Notes under the pieces: generated by a model
The model's input: only the letters and a program-made list of their open reading frames with translations
What the model was told of the DNA's origin: nothing
Database searches by the model: none
NCBI RefSeq assembly: GCF_028476545.1
Contig: NW_026732016.1
Coordinates: 721,001 to 785,000 of the forward strand
Direction of reading: 5' to 3'
DNA from: Physella acuta
Lineage: Eukaryota > Mollusca > Gastropoda > Physidae
Length of the DNA: 64,000 nt
Program-made: the position numbers and the translations under genes
Shown here: in pieces, positions 12,474 through 24,700 of the stretch
How the letters are laid out: the number at the start of each line of letters is the position of its first letter
Numbering within the stretch: position 1 is the first letter of the stretch

Positions 12474-12786
12474 ATGGCCAAGAGAACGCTGCTACGAGAA
12501 GACTTCCGTGGCTCAGACCGGACATTGGTCAGCAGCTCGCTGGACAGCAACACCAGCAGCCGCAGCAACGTCCACACCTTCGCCTCCTCCTCCTACTGCA
12601 GCAACACCGACATCCGGTGCGACGACCGGACGGACGATGAAGACGACGAGGACAAGCCCGAGGAGCTGGAGACAGACAAGGGCCGCTGGGAGAGGACGCT
12701 TCATTACGTCATCGTCGGCTTCGGTCTCGTCTTCGGCATCAGAAACATCCTCAAGTTTCCATCTCTAGCAGTGGAGCACGGTGGAG
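12474..12786 (+). CDS. Exon 1: N-terminal tail and TM1 of SLC6 domain 1
   Basis: Encodes residues 1-104 plus one base. The ATG directly follows a pyrimidine-rich CAG (12471-12473), so either a 5' UTR exon lies upstream or the frame extends further. The tail is Ser-rich, then acidic (DDEDDEDK at about 54-61). TM1 ends in FGIRNILKFPSL and EHGGG; the usual form is GLGNVWRFPYL and NGGG. The Asn of the Na1 site is kept (about residue 91), but the preceding Gly is Arg, the gate Arg is Lys and Tyr is Ser. Donor G|GTTAGT, phase 1. Confidence 0.8.
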
Positions 12787-15700
12787 GTTAGTGGAAGGGT
12801 AGTGGCAGGGGTAGAGACAGGGTAGTGGCAGGGGTAGTGGCAGGGGTAGTGGTAGGGGTAGTGGTAGGGGTAGTGGCAGGGGTAGTGGTAGGGGTAGTGG
12901 CAGGGTAGTGGTATGCTGTTTGATGTTTGTTGTTGTATTTCTTATGTAACAAAAACATGTAATGATCAAGTTTAATATCACATTTTTTGCCACAGGGGCT
13001 TTTGTGTTTACATACATTTTCTTGACCTTCACCTGCGGTGTCCCCATTGTATACCTCGAGGTCAGCCTGGGGCAGTACGCCCGTGGAGGGGTCATTAAGG
13101 CATGGAGAATCATCCCCCTTACTAAAGGTAGCTGCCTTCACCCTAAGGTCATAAAGCCTGTCCTTAAGTTCTTATGTCCTATCGCCCTAAAGACTGTGCT
13201 TAAGTTCTTATGTCCTCTAGTCCTAAAGCCTGTCCTTAAGTTCTTATGTCCTCTAGTCCTAAAGCCTGTCCTTAAGTACTTATGTCCTGTAGTCCTAAAG
13301 CCTGTCCTGGTCCTAACCCTTGTCTGCAGGTATCGCCGTGTCTAGCCTGGCCTTGACCTTGGCCCGTCTGACCTACTCCAGCACCCCAGCGGCCTGGGCT
13401 GTCTACTACCTGTTCGCGGCCCTGTCCGGCAAACTGCCCTTCCGTCACCTTGACCTCAAAGGTCAGCACAAAGGTCAGTTGCTGTTCACATTCACGCTGC
13501 TGTTCTGTCTGTTAATGAGCTGTTGCTAATCAAAGTTTTTATCTCTCCAGATATGACGTCACTGGCCAACCTGACCACGAACGAAACCCGTCTGGACGAG
13601 GTGTTGATGCACCAGGCAGCCTTCAACAAATTTAATCAAACATTCTAGTCAGTTCCTTTTTACAAGCTATTATTAAGTTCGCAGCGTCTGTTTGTTTGTT
13701 TGTAGTGTGTGGGTTTGTGGCAAATCTTGTAACTCAATTTCGTCCCACTTCTAAAGCAGCTATTTCATTCAAATTATCCAAATACGTTCTACTTCAATGA
13801 CAATACAAGTCTATCTATTTTTAAATGTAATTATATATTTAATTAGTCATTAAAAATTAAGTAAACGGTTTAAAATTAAAGAACTCAATAGATTTCTAAA
13901 TTCAATAACAGAAGGGGAGATAAATAGCTAGACGCTATCACACCAACAGTCTGGTGAGCTGTTGTTCATGTCAAATACCTGTACAGGTAGTTGGTTGGTA
14001 CAGGTACTTGGTTGGTACAGGTAGTTGGTAGGTACAGGTAGTTGGTAGGTACAGGTAGTTGGTTGGTACAGGTAGTTGGTTGGTACAGGTAGTTGGTTGG
14101 TACAGGTAGACTGTAGGTACAGGTAGTTGGTAGGTACAGGTAGTTGGTTGGTACAGGTAGTTGGTAGGTACAGGTAGTTGGTAGGTACAGGTAGTTGGTA
14201 GGTACAGGTAGTTGGTAGGTACAGGTAGTTGGTAGGTACATGTAGTTGGTAGGTACAGGTAGTTGGTAGGTACAGGTAGCTGGTAGGTACAGGTAGTTGG
14301 TAGGTACAGGTACAGGTAGTTGGTTGGTACAGGGAGTTGGTTGGTACAGGTAGTTGGTAGGTACAGGTAGTTGGTTGGTACAGGTAGTTGGTTGGTACAG
14401 GTAGTTGGTAGGTACAGGTAGTTGGTAGGTACAGGTAGTTGGTAGGTACAGGTAGTTGGTAGGTACAGGTAGTTGGTAGATTCAGTTAGTTGGTTGGTAC
14501 AGGTAGTTGGTAGATACAGGTAGTTGGTAGGTACAGGTAGTTGGTTGGTACAGGTAGTTGGTTGGTACAGGTAGTTGGTTGGTACAGGTAGTTGGTTGGT
14601 AAAGGTAGTTGGTAGGTAATGGTACAGGTAGTTGGTAGGTACAGGTAGTTGGTAGGTACAGGTACAGGTAGTTGGTAGGTACAGGTAGTTGGTTGTACAG
14701 GTAGTTGGTTGGTACAGGTAGTTGGTAGGTACAGGTAGTTGGTAGGTACAGGTAGTTTGTTGGTACAGGTAGTTGGTAGGTACAGGTAGTTGGTAGGTAC
14801 AGGTACAGGTAGTTGGTAAGTACAGGTACAGGTAGTTGGTAGGTACAGGTAGTTGGTTGGTACAGGTAGTTGGTAGGTACAGGTAGTTGGTAGGTACAGG
14901 TAGTTGGTAGGTACAGGTAGTTGACAGGTACAGGTAGTTGGTAGGTACAGGTAGTTGGTAGGTACAGGTAGTTGGTTGGTACAGGTAGTTGGTAGGTACA
15001 GGTAGTTGGTTGGTACAGGTAGTTGGTTGGTACAGGTAGTTGGTTGGTACAGGTAGTTGGTAGGTACAGGTAGTTGACAGGTACAGGTAGTTGGTAGGTA
15101 CAGGTAGTTGGTTGGTACAGGTAGTTTGTAGGTACAGGTAGTTGGTTGGTACAGGTAGTTGGTAGGTACAGGTAGTTGGTTGGTACAGGTAGTTGGTTGG
15201 TACAGGTATTTGGTAGGTACAGGTAGTTGACAGGTACAGGTAGTTGGTTGGTACAGGTACAGGTAGTTGGTACAGGTAGTTGGTAGGTACAGGTAGTTGG
15301 TAGGTACAGGTAGTTGGTTGGTACAGGTAGTTGGTAGGTACAGGTAGTTGGTAGGTACAGGTACAGGTAGTTGGTTGGTACAGGTAGTTGGTTGGTACAG
15401 GTAGTTGGTTGGTACAGGTACAGGTAGTTGGTTGGTACAGGTAGTTGGTTGGTACAGGTAGTTGGTTGGTACAGGTAGACTGTAGGTACAGGTATTGTAA
15501 AAAAAATCTTATTGTGCCGTTAAATGAACGTGTTGAGAGATTTTCACCTGGATAATTAGTGACCTTGACATTTAGTGACCTTGACCTTCACATCTTCACA
15601 CGCTTTTTGTGGTTTGAACTTGGTTGGACGTCTTATAGTGACGTCACTGCTAAGGATGTGGGTTCTGACCTTTGTGACGAGGGGGGGGGGGGTTGGAAAA

Positions 15701-18700
15701 AGTTTATGGATGGCTCATGTGGCTCATGTGGCTCATGTGGCTCATGTGGCTCATGTGGCTCATGTGGCTCATTGATGAGAGTTTTTGGGGGTGTCAGTAG
15801 TGTAGCGGCCCTAAATATTTGAAGTTCTCAAGACGTCAAATCTCAAGACGTCAAATCTCAAGACGTCAAATCACAAGACGTCAAATCACAAGACGTCAAA
15901 TCACAAGACGTCAAATCTCAAGACGTCAAATCACAAGACGTCAAATCTCAAGACGTCAAATCTCAAGACGTCAAATCACAAGACGTCAAATCACAAGACG
16001 TCAAATCTCAAGACGTCAAATCACAAGACGTCAAATCTCAAGACGTCAAATCACAAGACGTCAAATCACAAGACGTCAAATCACAAGACGTCGAATCTCA
16101 AGACGTCAAATCACAAGACGTCAAATCACAAGACGTCAAATTTCAAGACGTCAAATCTCAAGAAGTCAAATCACAAGACGTCAAATATCAAGACGTCAAA
16201 TCACAAGACGTCAAATCACAAGACGTCAAATCACAAGACGTCAAATCTCAAGACGTCAAATCACAAGACGTCAAATCACAAGACGTCAAATTTCAAGACG
16301 TCAAATCTCAAGAAGTCAAATCACAAGACGTCAAATCTCAAGACGTCAAATCTCAAGACGTCAAATTTCATGACGTCACCTAGCGAGTGGATTGTGAAAT
16401 GGCATCGTGGATTATACCTGTGGGTTGGTTTGTATTGATTGCTTGACTAGATAGGGCGGGTGGGGGTAGGTGGGAGTGAAAGTGACGTAGGCTGGGCGGT
16501 GTATCTAAATTTAGCCCCACCTCTGTGTAAAGGTGGCGATTGTTGAATATTGACTTGGTCTATATTCTCTGAAGGTCAAGTCAAGACATTCTTGTTAGAT
16601 AAAGATTTTAAAACAAGATTTTCATCTGGTCTAACACTGTCCGGCCACTCTTGAAAGTTTCTTCCAGACATCTCGTCGTGGAGTCCACCGAACAAAGTCG
16701 TCGTCCCCCCCCCCCCCCCCCCCCCCCACGGAACGAAATGAAATTTATATAGAAAACATATACTTTTACCAGTGTCGGCTCCACCCCCCACCCGCGGAAA
16801 ATGTTCATCCCCTGAAAATATTAAGTGCCGCCCCCCCCCCCCCCGTAGAAAAAATGTCCGGAAGAAACACTGCTGTCCGACCTGATTACCCGACTATCCG
16901 GTAGTTTTGTCCGGTAGTTTTGTCCGGTAGTTTTGTCCGGTAGTTTTGTCCGGTAAAGCTTTCTGGCCACATAACAAAAAACACTGCACCCTCCCCCAAC
17001 CTCCCCCAACCTCCCATAACATGACGACATTACCAGCAATTTATTTCTTCTCAAGTCGCGCCATATTTCCGGTGGGGACAATCCTTCTTTATTCATGCCG
17101 GAACATTCCGGCATTCATACCGGAACATTCCGGCAAATTAGCATGTTACCTTTATATATCATTCAAGTGGTACTAGAGTATCGTGTGAGTGTCCTGTAGT
17201 CGATTACAGCATTTATCAACTAGAGTATCGTGTGAGTGTCGTGTAGTCGATTACCGCATTTATCAACCTACAATAACATCAACAAATATCTACACATACC
17301 CTTTTATAATTACTAGACCATACTGCATTAGTTTTATCGGTAGGCGATGGTATTCGATACCTAAAAAATAGTCGATTCCGCGGTTTCGACATGACGATTC
17401 TATTGGTGAGCTGTGGGCTCTCAACCAACGTGTGGTTCTCATGACGCTTTGATGACGCGGAAAAGAAATAAGCCGCTTGACTTTAAAGTCATCCAAAGTC
17501 AACATTTAAAGTAATTTTTTACCTTCCACATTAACCCATATTATCCCAAGGTCTCAAATTTTTATAATTTTTTGATATGGTTTAGCTTTTGGGCACTGAA
17601 TGAAGGAATGACTATGGATTTTTTTTTTAAATCAATACTTTTTTAAATATCGATTTTTTAAAAAACGTCCCATAAATGGGACGCTAGCAACGAACGGCCC
17701 CATGTACATTTATTGAAAAATAAAATCATTTATCACGAAATATGGCTATTTACACGATAATTAAACTGTATACTGATTTTGTATTGTTAGACCAATGATT
17801 ACATTGTTTAGGACAGTTAAAAATACTGATAATGATCAATTGGGTTAGCCATACCATGGTCTAAAATGCAGAAATTATGTTCAAAAGTCTAGTTTTCTTT
17901 CAATCTAGCATCCATCAAAGTGAATAACACTTGGAAATAAGTAAAGCTGTGACTAGTACATCTAATTAGACACACATGATCACCAATATTGTTATTATTC
18001 ATCGAAACTGTAATATAATTAAATATAAATAATTGATTTTTTGGTGGGCATACTTGAAATTTTCAGGGGTGGGGACTTAAATTTCAGGGGAAGGGTGGAC
18101 ATTGGTAAAAGTATGTTTTGTATATAAATTCCATTTTGTTCTGGGGGCAGAGCCCCCCCCCCCCTCCCCCTCGAAATGATGCCTGAAAGAAACTCTGCCC
18201 TAAGTGAATTAGCAAAAGATGATCCGGTCCAGTCCCAGATGTCATCCAGCCATCTTCTCTTGTGTTACCCTCGCTATTCCCCCCCCCCCCCACCCCTCAC
18301 AGGCGTACATTAGGACATCAGATATCTTATTTCTAGGGCACGGATCCGTCTCTGGGGGCTTGTATTGAGTGTTTATGGCTCTCATCCATGTATGCACCTC
18401 ACTATGCGAACGGCTCCCAATCTAACACCAGGGATCTCCTTAAAAAGTTAGCAAAGTAAAACTGGTATTGGGAACCTTTGGAGGAGAATATTATTGGGGC
18501 ATGACAACTGTACACAGCTAATTCACATTTCTGCTATATGTAGCTTAAGCTCTCTGATATGAAGAGAGTTAACCAACCCCCATGACTGAATCATTTCACC
18601 TAAATCATGGCCATTGTTATTATTCTGGTTTGTTATAATTTTAATATCACGCGCTAGTAAATTTACAGCAATACTAAATTAGTTTGTATTCAATGGTATT

Positions 18701-21700
18701 AAATACTTCAGTAAGTGTAATTCTGAAAACTTAAAAATAAAATGTAAGTTTTTCAATATTTGCAATTTTTTAATACAATAATATATAAGAAAATATAGCT
18801 CAAGGTTATAATTAAATATCTATAAATACTACTTAACACCCAAAGTCAACAGTTAACAAAGTCAACAATTGTTTCGCCATAAATAACCACTTAACATAAA
18901 TATTTGCATCTGTGTTTCTCGCTAATGTCCAATAAATGTGACGTTTGTGTAACAATCTGCATAAATATAGGTCAAGGTCATAATTAAATATCTATAAATA
19001 CTACTTAACACCCCAAAGTCAGCAGTTAACAAAGTCAACAATTGTTTCACCATAAATAACCATTTAACATAAACATTTGCATCTGTGTTTCTCGCTAGTG
19101 TCCAATAAATGTGACGTTTGTGTAACAATCTACATGGGGCCATTCGTTGCTAGCGTCCCACTTATGGGACGCTTGTTGTACACTTGATATAACGAAGTAG
19201 TAGAAAAAAAATTGTTATTCTTAAATTTTTATCAGATAGAAATATGGTACTGCTACAAGTTTCAAATGTATGTTGCACTTAAAATGTTAATATTTTAGAA
19301 GATATGCATTTTCCTGTGCGCATGTTTTCTTTTTTCCGCCATTTTGACAAGTCCTGCAAATCCGGCACTATAACATTTTTCCAAATTAATTTTTTTCAAA
19401 ATACACACACACATTCAATAGTCTAGCTATTTTTAAATACAATGAAACATAATTTGTGTTTTAACTAGTTATTAATAAATTTTAGCAATTTTTTTTACAA
19501 GCGTCCCATAAGTGGGACGCTAGCAGAATATGGGTTAACCCAATTAAGTTCTTAACATTCCATTAACCCCTGTGTAATCCTAACCACTATCTAATCCTAC
19601 CCCTCGAATTCTATCCATCTCTAATCCTACGTCCTCTCTAATCCTAACCCCCCTCTAATCCTGCCTTGTCTACCCCACCAGTGCCTTGACCTTGGAGGTG
19701 ACCGACAGCATATCCAACATGGGTCACGTGGTCCCCCACGTCATCATCTGTCTGATGCTGGTCTGGCTCGCCGTCTTCGTCCTGTCTGCCCTCGGCCCGC
19801 GTCTCCTGGGTAAGGTAAGTGGTGGGCCGGTCCGCCATCTCACGCCGGCCCGGCAGTCCCGGAGTGCCGTACATGTGACATCTGATATGTCATTTAAGTG
19901 CGACCTCTGTCTGGTATGACATGTGAAAATGTGACATTCACTTTGTTTGAGTGCTGATTGCAGCTGGTAGTGTCACCATTGGTAGGTCACCATTGGTAGG
20001 GTCACCATTAGGAGGTCACCATTAGGAGGTCACCATTGGGAGGTCACCTATCCTGACCCCAGGCTGGTTGTCGTCTGCCCGGGTTAGAAATGATCCTCCC
20101 CCCTCCCCCAGCGGGTTGTTATACATGTGTTACTTCCCTTGAACGAAGTTTGTGATACAAATTATTACCTCCCCTAACAAAAGTTTCTGATACCAATTCT
20201 TACCTCCCCTAACAAAAGTTTCTGATACCAGTTATTACCTCCCCTAACAAAAGTTTCTGATACCAGTTATTACCTCCCCTAACAAAAGTTTCTGATGCCA
20301 GTTATTACCTCCCCTAACAAAAGTTTCTGATACCAGTTCTTACCTCCCCTAACAAAAGTTTCTGATACCAGTTCTTACCTCCCCTAACAAAAGTTTCTGA
20401 TACCAGTTATTACCTCCCCTAACAAAAGTTTCTGATACCAGTCATTACCTCCCCTAACAAAAGTTTCTGATACCAGTCATTACCTCCCCTTACAGATAGC
20501 GCTGCTGTTGACTGCTGTACCGGCTGTGTTGATCCTAGTGGCACTGGTCGGTTCCTGCTCCATGTCTGGCGCCGTTCTGGGCATCCAAGCTTTCCTCAGT
20601 CCCAAGTGGTACCACCTGGCATCCTTCAAGGTAATCCGCTCACCACGGCAGGTGGGAGCCAGACTTTGATCCTACAGCCCCGTCTACTCTCTCATGCACT
20701 TCCTGCATTTGTTTGTTCTAGGACCCTCGTCTCAGTCGCGCATATTTATCTGGCCACTTTTGTCAAGTTTTCAATAACAACTTGTAACCCTAATCCCGAT
20801 GATGTCATGTCACCCTACCCCGATGACGTCATGTCACCCTAACCCCGATGACGTCTTGTAACCTTGACTCTTTCAGCCTTGGCTTGACGCCTTCGACCTT
20901 GTCTTGTCCAGCCTGGCGTGTGGGACGGGGGTGCTGGTCACCTTGTCAGGACACTGCTGTTTCCATGGCAACACCTTCAGGTCAGTGGGTCAGGTCAGTG
21001 GGTCAGGGTGGCAGGGTCAGGGTGGTGGGGGTCAGGGTCAGGGTCTCGTGGGGTCAGGGTTACTGAGTTAGGATCAGGACTGGGTGTGTGTAGATCAAGA
21101 TGTGTAGGTCAAGGCTAGTGTCACGATCCTGGGGTCATGTAGACACGGGTGTGTTGAGCACGTAACACATCTGTGTGACCACACATTCCCCCCCCCCCCC
21201 CCCTACCCTGAAAGAAAATGACCTTTGACACGTGTGATATATTTGTGCCGTGTCTAAAGCCCCGCCCGCCATAGAAACAAATCGATCCAATTACCGCCCA
21301 TGTTTCATTTATAACGTGTGAGAGGCAATATTCTTCAGACAGGGGCCGTCACTCTCTCCACAGAAACGCAATGCTGATGACGGTAGCTTCCCTTGTCATG
21401 ACCTTGGTGTCCGGCTGTCTGCTGCTGTCCTTGCTGGGGGCGGAGTCGAAGCTGTCCGACATCCGGCTCGATCACCTGCCCAAGTTCTGTAAGTGCTTAC
21501 ACTTGTCTTACATGGAGACCTGATCTGGTGAGCTCAGGTGGTGAGACGTTTATAATCTGGTGACATCAGGTGGTGAGACGTGTATAATCTGGTGACCATC
21601 CCTGGTGCCAGACTTCCGGCCTAGTCCCAGAATGCTTGAGAAAGATTTGACAAACAATTGTCTGACCTAGTCACATGACCTAATGTCTTCACAAGACCTA

Positions 21701-24700
21701 ATGTATGACCGTCACATGACCTAATGCCTGACCTAGTCACATGACCTAATGTCTTCACAAGACCTAATGTATGACCGTCACATGACCTAATGTCTGTCCT
21801 CGCCACATGACCTAATGCCTGACCTAGCCACATGACCTAATGTCTTGCAGCTGATGTGGACCTGGGATTCGTGGTGTTCCCCTCTGTCACCTCCCACCTG
21901 CCCGCCCCCAGACTCTGGAGCATCCTCTTCTTCCTGGCCATGGCCCTGCTGGCCATCTTACAGGCGGCCACCCTGCTCCACCACCTGCAGCAGGGCGTGC
22001 TGGAGATGGCCAACCTGCAGGAGGTCAAGCTACAGTGGAAGTTGGCCATCCTGGGCGCCATCGCCATCCTGGCCATGTCCTTCAATGTCCTCACGACGGC
22101 CGAGGTGAGTCCTGACATGTCCTCACTGAAGTAAGCTCACATACAAGTTAACATACATCTAAGTTAACATACAAGTAAGTTAACATACAAGTCAGTTAAC
22201 ATACATCTAAGTTAACATACAAGTAAGTTAACATACATCTAAGTTAACATACAAGTCAGTTAACATACAAGTTAATATACAAGTCAGTTAACATACAAGT
22301 TAACATACAAGTCAGTTAACATACATCTAAGTTAACATACAAGTTAACATACAAGTCAGTTAACATACATCTAAGTTAACATACAAGAAAGTTGACACGC
22401 AAGTAAGTAAACATACAAGTAAGTTAACATACACCTAAGTTAACATACAGGTAAGTTAACATACAAGTAAGTTAACATACAAGTTAATATACAAGTCAGT
22501 TAACATACAAGTAAGTTAACATACAAGTTAACATACAAGTAAGTTAACATACAAGTTGACATACAAATAAGTTAACATGCAAGTAAGTTAACATACAAAT
22601 AAGTTAAAATACAAGTAAGTTAACATTAATACTAATAGTTTCGCTGTCTGTCTATCTATCTATCTGACAAGAACGCTGTAGAGAAAACACAAGCAAATTA
22701 AAAACATGCATAGTAATTCGAAAAACGAAGTATGATGTCGTCACATTTAGCATAGAGTATAAAATAATCTCAAGCCGGAGAGTGCACACAGTAATATGAC
22801 GTCATTGATTCTCGAGTAAACATTGAATAAAAAGGCAATTTCGTCTAATCTAAGTGGTTTGCGTGAAGAGTTTCTTTCATACAATTCTTCGGGTAGGGGC
22901 GAAGCCCCACCCCCGCGTAAGAACGTCTGAGCCCCCCCCCCCCCCCTCCCTAACTCAAAAGAAATTTCTTCATCGATACTCTATAATAAAATTACCGCCT
23001 AATTAATGTGTCTAATCTAAAAAGTGGTTTTCTTGCAATTTCTTTAATGCAATTCTTCGGGTAGTGGCTAAGCGCGACACCAGTGTTTCTTTCAGACTTT
23101 TTCCTCCCCGGAGAGGGGTGGGGGTACTTGAAATTTTCGGGGGCGGGGGTAAAATTTTCGGGGAGGGGGCGGACACTGGAAAAAGTATATAATTATATTT
23201 CGTTGAATGGGACGGTAGACATGTTTTTTTGGGGGGTGGGGGTGGGGGGGTGGGGGGGGGGTGAGGGTGGGGAGTGGGTGGGGGGGGGGGGGTGGTGTGT
23301 GTGGTGGGGGGGTGGGTTGGTTTTAGTTTAGAGAAAAGAGACAACACTATCAGCCTAGCGCCCGTTGTATCCTTCCTCAACGGGCCATTTTTCTCGTCTA
23401 TAATAATAGTTTCGCTGTCTGTGTATCTATCTGACAAGAACGCTCTAGAGAAAACACAAGCAAATTAAAAACATGCATAGTAATTCGAAAAACGAATTAT
23501 GACGTCGTCACATTTAGCATAGAGTAGAAAATAATCTCAAGCCGGAGAGTGCACACAGTAATATGACGTCATTGATTCTCGAGTAAACATTGAATAAAAA
23601 GGAAATTTTGTCTAATCTAAGTGGTTTGCGTGAAGAGTTTCTTTCATACAATTCTTTAGGTAGGGGCGAAGCCCCACCCCCCGCGTAAGAACGTCTGAGC
23701 CCACCCCCCCCCCCCTCCCCAACTCAAAAGAAATTACCTCATCGATACTCTATAATAAAATTACCGCCTAATTAATGTGTATAATCTAAAAAGTGGTTTT
23801 CTAAGCGCGACACCAGTGTTTCTTTCAGACTTTTTCCTCCCCGGAGAGGGGTGGGGGTACTTTGAATTTTCGGGGGCGGGAGTAGAATTTTCGGGGAGGG
23901 GGCGGACACTGGAAAAAGTATATAAGTATATTTCGTTGAATGGGACGGTAGACATGTTTTTTTTGGGGGGTGGGGGGTGGGGGGGGGGGGTGGTGGTGTG
24001 TGGTGGGGGGGGGGGGGGGGTTTAGTTTACAGAAAAGAGACAGCACTATCAGCCTAGCGCCCGTATCCTTCCTCAACGGGCCATTTTTCTCGCACAAGTA
24101 AGTTAACACACAAATACGTTAACATACAATGAAGTTAACATACAAGGAAGTTAAAATACAAGTAAGTTAAAATACAAGTAAGTTAAAATACAAGTAAGTT
24201 AACATACAAGTAAGTTAACATACAGCGCATACAAGTAAGACAACACTCCAGCTTTACACGTTAGTGTGATAGAATAGTCGGTTAAATTTGCTTACAACAG
24301 CATTTATAGCACACCTAGCTTTACACATTTACTGACATATCACACCAAGCTTTACACATTTACTGACATACCTAGCTTTACACATTTACTGAGACACCTA
24401 GCTTTACACATTTACTGAGACAATTAGCTTTACACAATTACTGACATATCACACCAAGCTTTACCAATTTACTGACATACCTAGCTTTACACATTTACTG
24501 AGACACCTAGCTTTACACATTTACTGAGACACCTAGCTTTACACATTTACTGAGACACCTAGCTTTACACATTTACTGAGACACCTAGCTTTACACATTT
24601 ACTAAGACACCTAGCTTTACACAGAACGGGCTGTACGTGCTGCGACTCCTCCAGTTCTCTGTCCCCCGTCTGTCTACGCCCCTGATCTCTGTGGCCGAGT

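Larger units (their letters stand above)
17535..19534. mobile_element. Non-autonomous piggyBac-like DNA transposon
   Basis: Exactly flanked by TTAA on both sides (17531-17534 and 19535-19538), with ends CCCATATT...AATATGGG, as expected of piggyBac-type elements (TTAA target, CCC...GGG ends). Length 2,000 bp. Subterminal inverted repeats of about 42 bp lie at 17665-17706 and 19131-19173 (core GCGTCCCAtaagTGGGACGC), with a third core copy at 19501-19524. No transposase frame is present. It contains a MITE-like copy at about 18044-18200. Confidence 0.6.
22629..24092. repeat. Tandem pair of an inserted repeat of about 0.7-0.77 kb
   Basis: Copy 1 (about 22629-23395) and copy 2 (about 23396-24092) both start TAATAGTTTCGCTGTCTG and end CAACGGGCCATTTTTCTCG. 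Each contains GCCGGAGAGTGCACACAGTA, a C-run, and a MITE-like module (23083-23260; 23811-24010). G-runs differ in length. No coding sequence. Confidence 0.75.

Noticed and set aside
15819-16373. 184-codon Arg/Gln-rich frame (RRQIS repeats)
   Set aside because: Product of the 15-bp array. Basic character made it tempting as a protamine-like protein, but it has no other support and lies inside intron 4.
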